Positions 35,132-43,170 of a DNA stretch of 64,000 nucleotides are shown piece after piece. Positions within the stretch are counted from its first letter, which is position 1; every line of letters begins with the position of its first letter. The stretch is from contig JAJAPY010000005.1 in the NCBI GenBank assembly GCA_020523885.1, positions 99,536-163,535 of the forward strand. The letters are read 5' to 3'. A program made the translations under genes and the position numbers. Under the pieces are notes generated by a model that did not search any database, was not told the DNA's origin, and saw only the letters and a list, made by a program, of their open reading frames with translations. This DNA is from Candidatus Liberimonas magnetica. Its GTDB lineage: Bacteria; Elusimicrobiota; Endomicrobiia; Endomicrobiales; JAFGIL01.

Positions 35132-36361
35132 ATGAAAAACATCTCCCGCACTATTTATGCATCGTTGTTGAACACTCTCACGGCTGAAGGCAAGATGGTC
35201 CTTGTTTCCGGGCCGCGTCAGTCAGGCAAAACCACATTTTCCAGGCAAACAGCCGAAAACTTCAAGAACTCAGTATATTTCAACTGGGATACATTCTCGG
35301 ACAGGAAGCTTTTTGCCGCAGATCCCCTCTTTTTCACCAAGCTTAACCGCGTAAACGAATCAAAACCGCTCATCATCCTCGATGAGATCCATAAATACCG
35401 CAAATGGAAAAATTACCTCAAAGGCATATACGATGAATACGGCAAGGATTATCAGTTCATGGTTACCGGAAGCGGCCGGATGGATATAGGCAGCAAAGGC
35501 GGCGAGGCGCTTACCGGACGCTACTTCCACATGAACGTGTTTCCTTTTACAATCGCAGAACTTGCTGGGCATAATAGGAAATTTGATCAGTTCTATGCCT
35601 CGCCGATAAAGCATTTCGATTCGGCTAACAGCCCTAATACCCACAAAATATGGAATACCCTGATGAAGTATAGCGGTTTCCCGGAGCCGTTCTTGAAGGC
35701 GGACGAAGCATTTTACCGCCGCTGGTCAAACGACTATGCGCACAATATTATCCGCGAAGACATACGCACGACCTTTGAGTTGAAAAATGTCGACTCGTTG
35801 GAGCTATTGTTCTCTCTTATGCCCTCCAAAGTCGGCAGCCCGTTTTCTATAAGCGGCGCGGCGGAGAATCTACAGGTTTCGTATGACACAATCAAAAACT
35901 GGACTCGCCTGCTGGATGCTTTCTATGTCACGTTTACAATTCCCACCTGGACAAAAAAAGTCGCACGCTCAATTCTTAAGGAAAAAAAGACCTACCTTTT
36001 CAATTATGCAGAAATTGATGAGATGGGAGCCCGGTTTGAAAACGCGGTGGCGCTTGAGCTGTGGCGCGCGGTTAATAGCTGGACTCAAGCGGGACTTGGC
36101 AGGTTCAAGCTGTCTTTCCTTAAGACTAAGGACGGAGCAGAGGTTGATTTTCTCATAACCCAGGCCGACAAGCCTTTCCTGCTGGTGGAAACAAAGCTTA
36201 GCGATGATAATATGTCCAAAGCAATGATGACGTTTCAAAATAAATTGATGGTGCCCGCGGTTCAGTTAGTGAACCGTGACAATGTGTTTAGACAGTTTAA
36301 AAACGGTCAGCAAGAGGTGTTGGTAATCAGCGCGCATCGCTGGCTTTCTACACTTCCATAA
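35132..36361 (+). CDS. AAA ATPase with DUF4143 (ExeA/AAA_14 type)
   Basis: 409 aa. Walker A GPRQSGKTT (residues 27-35); Walker B 'LIILDEIHK' (80-88); 'VTGSGRMDI' sensor-like segment near 115. C-terminal DUF4143 has a nuclease-like ending ('FLKTKDGAEVDFLITQADKP', then 'LLVETKLS', i.e. D...E-T-K, a PD-(D/E)XK-like pattern, near residues 330-355). These proteins are common in accessory regions of bacteria and archaea; their function is unresolved. It lies between a MITE and an IS3 element, so it probably arrived as cargo. Confidence 0.85.
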   Translation: MKNISRTIYASLLNTLTAEGKMVLVSGPRQSGKTTFSRQTAENFKNSVYFNWDTFSDRKLFAADPLFFTKLNRVNESKPLIILDEIHKYRKWKNYLKGIYDEYGKDYQFMVTGSGRMDIGSKGGEALTGRYFHMNVFPFTIAELAGHNRKFDQFYASPIKHFDSANSPNTHKIWNTLMKYSGFPEPFLKADEAFYRRWSNDYAHNIIREDIRTTFELKNVDSLELLFSLMPSKVGSPFSISGAAENLQVSYDTIKNWTRLLDAFYVTFTIPTWTKKVARSILKEKKTYLFNYAEIDEMGARFENAVALELWRAVNSWTQAGLGRFKLSFLKTKDGAEVDFLITQADKPFLLVETKLSDDNMSKAMMTFQNKLMVPAVQLVNRDNVFRQFKNGQQEVLVISAHRWLSTLP

Positions 36362-36608
36362 TAACGCTATAAATCCTTTGTTCGTATATTAAATTATGTT
36401 GCTTTGGGGTGTACCCTTACGTATGGACACTCAGTTAGTCAAATGCTGACAAGGTGTTGTTGCCTTTGACGTTGCGACTTTGACTTTAAGAAAGAAGAAG
36501 TAGCCGCCGTGGTGTTGACGTTTTTTCTTTTTTGCTACTTTTTTCTTTGTGAATTGCTGTGAATAACCGCAAAAACGGTGATTATCTTTCCACAAGGTCT
36601 TTGAAATC

Positions 36609-37445
36609 TTATCCGCTTATGGATGCTGGCTGAATATCAGCCGGTTTAGCAGTATTTAAAAGAGCCTCGAATTCGTCTGGCGGAACATACCCGATAGAAG
36701 AATGCAGACGCTTGGTGTTGTAAACCTGCTCTATGAAATACGGGGTGCGTTCAATAACATCATCAACCGTATGGTATTCGTTCAAATAAACTTCTTCGTA
36801 TTTGAACGTTTTAAAAAAGCTTTCGGCACTGGCATTTTCATACGGATTACCCTGCTTGGACATACTGCTTAAAATGCCATGCTCTTTTAAAACATCAACA
36901 TATTCTTTGCAGGCATACTGCACTCCGTGATCCGAATGATGAATGCACCCTGGCGCAGGACTCCGTCTTTTTATGGCCATTTTAAGAGCTTCTACAACAA
37001 AAGAAGCGTCCAGTGTCAAAGACAGGGCATATCCTATCACTTTGCGCGAAAACAAGTCAAGAACCGCTGCCAGAAACACGAACCCGCGTAAAAGATGAAT
37101 GTAGGTTATGTCGGCAACCCATATTTGATTTATCTGTACCGGAACAATGTCTTTTATCAGGTTCGGGTATCTCAGAAACTTGTGGTTTGAATTCGTCGTT
37201 ACCCTGTATGCCCTTGGCTGCTTGCATTGAAGATTCTGTTCCCTGACTATACGCTCTACACGTTTATGGTTGACTGAGCTCCACTCTTTTTCGCGTCGGA
37301 GTTGCTTATAAATGCGCCTTTGTCCGTATCCGGGAAATTCCTCAGCGATTTCTTCTATGCGTTTTGTGAGGTTTTCTTCATACTTCTGTTCTTCGGGTGT
37401 CTTATGCTGCCTGTAATAGTAGGTGCTCTTTGGCATTTCCATCAA
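36609..37445 (-). CDS. IS3-family transposase OrfB (DDE integrase core)
   Basis: 278 aa as an independent frame from ATG 37445 (MMEMPKSTYYYRQHK). The frame stays open upstream and reads the normal fused-protein linker ('FIKEHQYFVETTRRGCELME') from ~37520, so the real product is probably an OrfAB fusion made by -1 frameshifting. HTH_21 then rve domain; catalytic D-D-E in 'WVADITYIH', 'IHHSDHGVQY' and 'NASAESFFKTFK'. Overlaps orfA by 4 nt. Confidence 0.92.
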   Translation of the reverse strand: MMEMPKSTYYYRQHKTPEEQKYEENLTKRIEEIAEEFPGYGQRRIYKQLRREKEWSSVNHKRVERIVREQNLQCKQPRAYRVTTNSNHKFLRYPNLIKDIVPVQINQIWVADITYIHLLRGFVFLAAVLDLFSRKVIGYALSLTLDASFVVEALKMAIKRRSPAPGCIHHSDHGVQYACKEYVDVLKEHGILSSMSKQGNPYENASAESFFKTFKYEEVYLNEYHTVDDVIERTPYFIEQVYNTKRLHSSIGYVPPDEFEALLNTAKPADIQPASISG

Positions 37446-37789
37446 TTCGCACCCCCTTCGCGTTGTTTCAACGAAGTATTGGTGCTCTTTGATAAACGCT
37501 CTTTTGTCTTTTGCAGTTGTCGGGCATATTCTTGAGCTTTTTTTAAAAACTCTATCTCCATGGCCTGACGCCCGACCATCTGCTCAAGCCTGGCTATCTT
37601 TTCCTGATATCCAGCTTCATTAACCGGTGTGTTGTTGAACCGTCCTCTTTGATGGGCATCTATCCACCGGGTTAACAATGTCGGTGAAATCGTGTGCTTG
37701 CGCGCTACGGCTGTCTTGCTCATTTCACCGCTTAATGCTTCTTCTACTATCTGCTGCTTTTGTTCTTTTGTAAACCGTCTGTATGTCAT
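37442..37789 (-). CDS. IS3-family OrfA (helix-turn-helix, leucine zipper)
   Basis: 115 aa. HTH_Tnp_1-type domain ('RRFTKEQKQQIVEEALSGEM', 'KTAVARKHTISPTLLTRWI') and a C-terminal coiled coil ('KIARLEQMVGRQAMEIEFLK'). Near 37536-37545 the minus strand reads TTTTTAAAAAAAGC: an A_AAA_AAG slippery heptamer in the orfA frame, the usual -1 frameshift site producing OrfAB. It binds the IS ends. Confidence 0.9.
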   Translation of the reverse strand: MTYRRFTKEQKQQIVEEALSGEMSKTAVARKHTISPTLLTRWIDAHQRGRFNNTPVNEAGYQEKIARLEQMVGRQAMEIEFLKKAQEYARQLQKTKERLSKSTNTSLKQREGGAN

Positions 37790-37872
37790 GACAAGAGCCC
37801 TCCTTTTAGGGTCCTTGTCAGCTATTTTAACTTTTTAACTTATTTTGTGTCCAGTTTTAAGGGTACAGTCCA

Positions 37873-38243
37873 GAGTATTAAAAAAACAAATCATAAAAAG
37901 GACCCAGTATAGGCCCTAGTTGTCTCAAGTCTGTCCCAAGTTTAGACATTGGCAATGACAATGATCATGTCCATAATAAATAATGGGGATCTCACTGATA
38001 GTATCTTTCAGTTTTAGCATGTAATATACAGGTGCGTTAATAATGTGCGGGGTTATTTATGAAGAAGAATTATACATTTAAGTGTTTGGGTCCGATACCT
38101 TCCTTCGTATGCCTGGGTATGTAAATATCCTAAATCACCAATAAACAAGGTGAGAAATGCTAATTTATATGTTATTTGCCAAAACTATCAAAAAAAGTTA
38201 AAATTAACCTATATTTCACAGATATAGGAGCTTTACATAAAAT
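37873..38243. other. Gene-free spacer between IS3 and the AlbA_2 ATPase gene
   Basis: ~370 bp, AT-rich, without a plausible gene. AGGAG at ~38226 lies ahead of the next ATG. No clear promoter or repeat was seen. Confidence 0.6.
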
Positions 38244-39761
38244 ATGGCATTACCTATAAATATTGACGAATTAATAAATGGGCAAGCTGTTGAATCCGAA
38301 AGAATTGAGTTCAAGGAAGGCTGGAATCCTGAAGCCATACTTCACTCGCTCTGTGCCTTTGCCAATGATTTAAATAATTGGGGCGGGGGATATATAATTA
38401 TTGGCATAAAATGTAATAAGGGTAAGCCTATCCTGCCGCCTGTAGGATTAAGTCCAGAACAAATTGATTCTTACCAAAGAAAGCTTCTTGAGCTTTGCCA
38501 TAGAATTACTCCACACTATTTTCCTGTTTCTTCGGTTGAAAAATATGATGGTAAAAATATTCTGGTTTTGTGGGCTCACGGAGGCGAAACAAGGCCTTAT
38601 AAAGCCCCAAAAACGCTTGCAAAGAAATCAGAGCAAATATATTTTGTGAGAAGATTTGCCTCAACAGTAAAGGCAAATCAGTCTGAGCAAAACCAGCTCT
38701 ATACTCTGGCTACGAAAGTACCGTTTGATGACAGAATTAATCAGGATGCTTCAATAGAAGAGTTCAGTCCGCACCTTATTAAGGCATTCCTGAAAGAAGC
38801 AGGCAGCGATTTGCTTTCAATAATGGATTCTATGTCCTTGAAAGAATTATGTACTCAAATGCAGATTGCCCGTGGCTCAAAGGAATTCTTTAGGCCTATC
38901 AACGCGGGACTTCTTCTTTTTACCAATAATCCTGAAAAATATTTTAGAGATACACGGATTGAAGTTGTTGAATATCAGGACGAAATAGGCGACAAGTTTA
39001 CTGAAAAAATATTCACAGGCCCTATCCATAGCCAGCTTAGAGAAGCGCTCCAATATATTAAAAACATAGTTGTTAAAGAAGAAGTAAGAAAGATTCCTGA
39101 TCAAGCAAAAGCAATGAGGTTTTTTAATTATCCTTATACAGCGATTGAAGAATCTCTTGCCAATGCGGTATATCATAAAAGTTATGATGAAAGAAATCCT
39201 ATAGAGGTTAATGTTCGGCACGATAAGATTGAAATATTATCTTTTCTCGGGCCTGTCCCTCCCATAGACAATAAAGCCCTTAAGAAGAAAACACTAATTG
39301 CTCATATGTATCGCAATAGGCGCATAGGAGATTTTCTTAAAGAGATAGATTTAACTGAAGGCAGAAGCACCGGTTTTCCTAAAATACGCCAGGCAATGAA
39401 GTTCAACGGCTCACCACAGCCGATTTTTGAAACCAATAAAACCCGAGATTATTTTTTAACAATACTGCCGATACATCCAAAGTTTAAGACTAAAGCAAAA
39501 CTTGCATCTGGTCCAAGTGAGCAAGTCAGTGAGCAAGTCAGTGAGCAAGTCTTAAAAATACTTGAGTACTGCGATGTGCCCAGGAAGAAGCAGGAAATAC
39601 TAGAACATCTTGGTTTAAGCAGTGTGTTTATGAATTACAAAAGACATATATTACCTTTAATAGAAAAAAGTCTGCTTGAACTTACAATACCAGACAAGCC
39701 TCAGAGCAGTAAACAGAAATATAAAACAACAGAAAAAGGATTGGCATATATAAAAAAGTAA
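38244..39761 (+). CDS. AlbA_2/Schlafen-type ATP-binding protein with C-terminal winged helix
   Basis: 505 aa. AlbA_2 domain at residues ~15-135 ('ESERIEFKEGWNPEAILHSL', 'GGGYIIIGIK'), a GHKL-type HATPase_c_4 segment at ~295-370 ('EESLANAVYHKSY' N-box, 'DKIEILSFLGPVPP', 'EGRSTGFPKIRQAM'), then a winged helix at ~430-505. The DNA encodes a triple SEQV repeat (39516-39551) between the two parts, common as a linker in this family. These proteins are usually called transcriptional regulators or 'divergent AAA'; many lie in defence or mobile regions. A terminator follows directly. Confidence 0.82.
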   Translation: MALPINIDELINGQAVESERIEFKEGWNPEAILHSLCAFANDLNNWGGGYIIIGIKCNKGKPILPPVGLSPEQIDSYQRKLLELCHRITPHYFPVSSVEKYDGKNILVLWAHGGETRPYKAPKTLAKKSEQIYFVRRFASTVKANQSEQNQLYTLATKVPFDDRINQDASIEEFSPHLIKAFLKEAGSDLLSIMDSMSLKELCTQMQIARGSKEFFRPINAGLLLFTNNPEKYFRDTRIEVVEYQDEIGDKFTEKIFTGPIHSQLREALQYIKNIVVKEEVRKIPDQAKAMRFFNYPYTAIEESLANAVYHKSYDERNPIEVNVRHDKIEILSFLGPVPPIDNKALKKKTLIAHMYRNRRIGDFLKEIDLTEGRSTGFPKIRQAMKFNGSPQPIFETNKTRDYFLTILPIHPKFKTKAKLASGPSEQVSEQVSEQVLKILEYCDVPRKKQEILEHLGLSSVFMNYKRHILPLIEKSLLELTIPDKPQSSKQKYKTTEKGLAYIKK

Positions 39762-39839
39762 ATCTCTGAAGTTGTGAAAACTTATATGACAAAATGAGGG
39801 GATTATGAGTGCCAGCGTAAAAGGAATATAATTTTAATA

Positions 39840-39871
39840 CCACACTTAAAAATATCTAGTGTGGTTTTTTT
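39840..39871 (+). terminator. Rho-independent terminator
   Basis: CCACACT (39840-39846) pairs with AGTGTGG (39858-39864), followed by seven T residues. Ends the AlbA_2 gene transcript. Confidence 0.8.
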
Positions 39872-39888
39872 GTTGTAAAGGAATATGA

Positions 39889-40104
39889 ATGACACTTACT
39901 AAGCAACAGGCCAAAGAAAACCTTTCAAAACTTATTATAAAGTTTGAAACAGAAATTGCTTCTGGCCGGGCATATGAGTTTAACGAAGAAGCCACAAAAA
40001 TGGCTTTCATTGAACCTTTACTAAAGGATGTCCTCGGCTGGAATGTTAACGACCATAATGAAGTAAATCCTGAATATAAAGTTTCCCGTAAACGGGTGGA
40101 TTAA
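39889..40104 (+). pseudogene. N-terminal fragment of a restriction endonuclease subunit (HsdR/type IIG-like)
   Basis: 71 codons with SD AAAGGAA. 'EFNEEATKMAFIEPLLKDVL', then 'GWN...NEVNPEYKVSRKRVD' is the conserved N-terminal HsdR_N-type opening of large restriction enzymes, where 'RKRVDY' leads into the nuclease core. The frame stops immediately after RVD, exactly where a repeat-rich segment (40105-40190) begins. The remainder of the gene is absent, so it is a truncated relic. Confidence 0.7.
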
Positions 40105-40153
40105 TGAAGTACTATATTATGTACTTAGTGAAGTCAGGCACTGTCTTTTATAA

Positions 40154-40186
40154 TATAGTTAGTGAAGTTAGAGAAGCCTGACACCG
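40154..40186 (-). repeat. ~33-bp dispersed repeat (copy B)
   Basis: Inverted copy of 34076-34109. It belongs to a palindromic segment in which GTCAGGC (40133) faces GCCTGAC (40176), and which begins at the premature stop of the restriction-gene fragment. Confidence 0.65.
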
Positions 40187-40204
40187 GATTTCGATTGTAC
40201 TTTT

Positions 40205-40663
40205 ATGACAAAACAAAAATCACTAGCTAAATCATTGGCCCTAATTTTTAAGGGTATCAAAGGACTACGGGACACATTCAATAATGAACGTCAATTTACT
40301 ATTGATGGTCGTCTCGTTGGCGATATTGGCGAGGTCATTGTCGCAATCGAATATAAGGTAGTTCTTGATAAAACTTCACAACCATGTTATGATGCAACGA
40401 GTCTTGATGGAAGACGCGTACAAATTAAAGCTACATTCCAAAATCAACTTACTTTTAAAATCGTTCCGGACTACTATATAGGTCTTAAACTGAATGAAAA
40501 TGGTACTTATGAAGAGGTTTATAATGGTCCTGGCAAGTATATTCGCGAGCGTTACTCGAAACGAAAAGGGATTGGTGTGAACCTCCTAAGATTTCCAGTT
40601 TCTGAGCTTAAAAAATTGCAAACAAATGTTAATAAAGATGAAAAGATACCACGTAGGCAATAG
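40205..40663 (+). CDS. DUF6998-like protein, PD-(D/E)XK-type pattern
   Basis: 152 aa. After an N-terminal helical region, 'LVGDIGEVIVAIEY' (E43) and 'YDATSLDGRRVQIKATF' (D63, Q73-x-K75) give the E...D...QxK order of restriction-endonuclease-like folds, as in the DUF6998 family. Probably a small nuclease-like or DNA-binding protein associated with mobile or defence loci; activity unproven. It follows the truncated restriction gene in the same orientation and opens an AT-rich run of genes ending at 45579. Confidence 0.6.
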   Translation: MTKQKSLAKSLALIFKGIKGLRDTFNNERQFTIDGRLVGDIGEVIVAIEYKVVLDKTSQPCYDATSLDGRRVQIKATFQNQLTFKIVPDYYIGLKLNENGTYEEVYNGPGKYIRERYSKRKGIGVNLLRFPVSELKKLQTNVNKDEKIPRRQ

Positions 40664-40709
40664 ATTATGAATTTGCATTAAGTACAAATAGTATTTAAAA
40701 TAGACACAT

Positions 40710-41255
40710 ATGGATATTAATACATCGGTTGGATCTAAGATTAATGAATTGATTTCTGAATTTAATAACTTTCCAGACAAATTTCTTACGGAAGAGGATG
40801 TTAGGGGTTATCTTTATCACCTTCTCTTGAGAGATTTTGGGGAATACCAGAGTACGAAAAATCAGACCGTATCAATTGCTATTCACAATGAAGTGCGCTG
40901 GTATGGCGATAATAACAAGCTGAAATATAGGTCAGATATTGTGTTGGTTGATGTTGGTGCGTTAATAACGCAGGAAAAAACAGGGTTAAGACTGCCATCA
41001 AAAGGTTACATGTTTAATAAATTTAATGCATTAATAGAATTGAAATTACGTAGGATAAATGGTAAATCAGATAAGCAATTTTTGAAAGATATAAGGGCGG
41101 AAAGACGAAAAATAAATAAACTTCATAGAGAATTAGAAGATGGAATATGTAATTTTATCTCATTTCTTATAGTTTTTGATAAGAAAAACAACCTGGAGTT
41201 CAGTTGTCGGAATGATGATTTTGCTAAAGAGTTTTATATATTTTGCGATGCATAA
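40710..41255 (+). CDS. Uncharacterised PD-(D/E)XK-like nuclease
   Basis: 181 aa. 'LKYRSDIVLVDV' (D76) and 'FNALIELKLRR' (E110-x-K112) form a D...ExK active-site pattern; the charged helix after it ('QFLKDIRAERRKINKLHREL') fits the fold. No family name was recognised. It lies 130 bp upstream of the Lamassu-like cassette in the same direction, so it may belong to it or be a separate defence gene. Both ends of the frame are clean. Confidence 0.55.
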   Translation: MDINTSVGSKINELISEFNNFPDKFLTEEDVRGYLYHLLLRDFGEYQSTKNQTVSIAIHNEVRWYGDNNKLKYRSDIVLVDVGALITQEKTGLRLPSKGYMFNKFNALIELKLRRINGKSDKQFLKDIRAERRKINKLHRELEDGICNFISFLIVFDKKNNLEFSCRNDDFAKEFYIFCDA

Positions 41256-41387
41256 AATGCTATAGTGCAAATTGAAAAGAACGGGTAAGGAATTAATAAG
41301 AAATGATGGATAAGAGAACAAATATTGTATTACCTAACTATGGACCCAAGAACCTCGTATTAAAGAACAGATTATTTGAGGTAAAAA

Positions 41388-42629
41388 ATGCAAGATAATC
41401 CTATCAATAAATATAATCACGCTGACCCGGGCGATAATGTGCAAATGTGTTTTCGATATCAGCAAGGTTATGGGGTTGTCTTGTTGCTTGGTAGCTTTTC
41501 AGGAAAACTTCCTTATAAATCCATATGGTGTGAGCACTATGAGGATTTTCTTGGAGAAAGAAATGATGGAAAATATGATGCGTACCAAATAAAAACAAAA
41601 AAACCGGAATTGGGGGCTTGGAAATTAAATGATAAAGATTTGCTAAAATCTATAAAAAGATTTTCCGAGCTTGAGCAATTAGCGTCAGAACGAATTAATG
41701 CATTTAAGTTTGTTTCTAACGCTGATTATTATAATTCACTTCAAAAAATTGAACAATGTCCAGTCAAATTCCTGGAAGCTTGTCAAAAAAGTAGTGGTGA
41801 GGATAGTATTCAAACACCTTTTAAACAAGCTTTTTCAAGTATGTCAAGAAAAGTTAATTGTCCAAAAGAGCTTTTGTTCCGAACCTTAAAAAAGACTGAT
41901 TTACTCAAGGGGCCAGGGAAAGAGACATTTGATGATGAAATTTGTGTTACCCATATGGAGAGTGTAGATGCTTTAAAGGGATGTATTATTTACGAACGTA
42001 ATAAAATCAAAGATAAACTAATCGATTTGATTTATAAAGCATCATCCCTTCATCTTTCAGACCCTAATAAACATTGGATTCCTCTAAATAATGTACCAAA
42101 CATTGATCCAAAGTTGTCAGCAAAAAAAATATTGATTGCGACGGTGGCACTAATTATTGAAGAAGAAAGAATAACACCACCCTTTCGCTACTTGCAAGGA
42201 AGTACTCAAATTAGAATAGGCAAATTTAAAAAACATGAATCAATATTAGCGAAAAAATTGACTCGTGGCGGATTAGAGATAGATTTGGAGTCATTTATGC
42301 AACGTTCGTTGGCCGCTGAAAAAAACTTGATTGAATTAGGATATCGGAATTCACAAAATGCTAAAGAGGTGATCGATCATATAGCGAAATTTGTTAAATA
42401 TGAATGTAATGATTCTTATAGGTTGTATTATGATGAAAATAATATATTTGGACCGGCTATGTATAAGGATATAATTAATAGAATTAGAGAGATAGCCAGT
42501 AAAAAGTCTGAGAAAGTATATGGATTGGATTATGAATGTCTAATAGGGATAGCTGGATTGCTGACATCTGAGTGTCATATATGGTGGAGTAAAAAATTTA
42601 ATCTTAAAGAGGAAGACAATGTTGTCTAG
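41388..42629 (+). CDS. lmuA: Lamassu LmuA-like effector, Cap4/DUF4297 dsDNA endonuclease
   Basis: 413 aa, SD GAGGTAAAAA. The N terminus has the DUF4297/Cap4 pattern: 'DPGDNVQMCFRYQQGYG', then E49 and D53 in 'CEHYEDFLG' and 'YDAYQIKTKK' (Y66-Q67-x-K69), the E...QxK core of this restriction-like nuclease. Residues ~200-413 are a helical region that in Lamassu/DdmA proteins mediates assembly with the SMC-like subunit. Overlaps the next gene by 11 nt. Lamassu (ABC-three-component) systems respond to phage or plasmid DNA and release this nuclease, causing abortive infection or plasmid loss. Confidence 0.8.
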   Translation: MQDNPINKYNHADPGDNVQMCFRYQQGYGVVLLLGSFSGKLPYKSIWCEHYEDFLGERNDGKYDAYQIKTKKPELGAWKLNDKDLLKSIKRFSELEQLASERINAFKFVSNADYYNSLQKIEQCPVKFLEACQKSSGEDSIQTPFKQAFSSMSRKVNCPKELLFRTLKKTDLLKGPGKETFDDEICVTHMESVDALKGCIIYERNKIKDKLIDLIYKASSLHLSDPNKHWIPLNNVPNIDPKLSAKKILIATVALIIEEERITPPFRYLQGSTQIRIGKFKKHESILAKKLTRGGLEIDLESFMQRSLAAEKNLIELGYRNSQNAKEVIDHIAKFVKYECNDSYRLYYDENNIFGPAMYKDIINRIREIASKKSEKVYGLDYECLIGIAGLLTSECHIWWSKKFNLKEEDNVV

Positions 42630-43170
42630 AATTGTTTTTGCATCTACTTTGGAGCTTAACGACGAAATACATATGGCAAGACTATTGATTCTATTACATC
42701 AATATGGTGGCAAGAGGAATAGGCCGATTGAGGGCATAACAAAACTAGCCAAAGCAGATTTTTTGCTCAGATATCCTAACTGTTTGCAAAGAGTATTAAG
42801 TAAACATTATTCTGATTCATCTTACCCTAAAATTCAAGAATACGAAAAGCAAAATGTCGAAAATAAGATGGTGCGATATAAGTATGGCCCTTGGGATTCA
42901 AGGTTTCGTAGATGGATGGGATTGCTTGTCTCAAAGAATTTGGCTCGAGTATATACCAAGGGGAAGACCATTTATATCGAATTAACAAATGAAGGGGCTA
43001 GGGTGGCTTACGTTCTTGAAAAGAAATCTGAATTTGCAGACTATGGCCTGAGAAGTTCACTTGTTGCCACAATAGTTAAAAAATATTCTGCTTCAGCTTT
43101 GAAAAACTATATTTATGAAGTATTTCCAGAGTTGTTAAGCATGAAATTGGGAGAAGAAATAAAAATATGA
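42619..43170 (+). CDS. lmuC: Lamassu LmuC/ABC-3C middle component
   Basis: 183 aa. Position between the nuclease and SMC-like ATPase, overlap on both sides (11 and 4 nt), size, and a winged-helix-like 'RLLILLHQYGGKRNRPIEGI...LAKADFLLRYP' followed by 'NKMVRYKYGPWDSRFRRWMG' and 'IYIELTNEGARVAYVL' identify the small middle component. The conserved 'YGPWD' turn is characteristic. It bridges effector and ATPase. The assignment leans on context as well as sequence. Confidence 0.75.
   Translation: MLSRIVFASTLELNDEIHMARLLILLHQYGGKRNRPIEGITKLAKADFLLRYPNCLQRVLSKHYSDSSYPKIQEYEKQNVENKMVRYKYGPWDSRFRRWMGLLVSKNLARVYTKGKTIYIELTNEGARVAYVLEKKSEFADYGLRSSLVATIVKKYSASALKNYIYEVFPELLSMKLGEEIKI

Larger units (their letters stand above)
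36405..37872 (-). mobile_element. Complete IS3-family insertion sequence
   Basis: About 1,468 bp. Imperfect 26-bp terminal inverted repeats 36405-36430 and 37847-37872, ending TGG..TGTACCCTTA....TGGACAC, enclose orfA and orfB on the minus strand. No target duplication is evident at the ends chosen, so the exact boundaries may be off by a few bases. About 180 bp (36431-36608) downstream of orfB is non-coding. Both genes look intact, so the element may still be active. Confidence 0.85.

Noticed and set aside
36405-37872. Target-site duplication of the IS3 element
   Set aside because: No matching 3-4 bp direct repeat was found at the ends chosen, so none is claimed.
39516-39551. CRISPR-like short direct repeats (gtgagcaagtca units)
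   Set aside because: These are three in-frame copies encoding SEQV linkers in the AlbA_2 gene; there are no spacers. No CRISPR array or cas gene was seen in the window.
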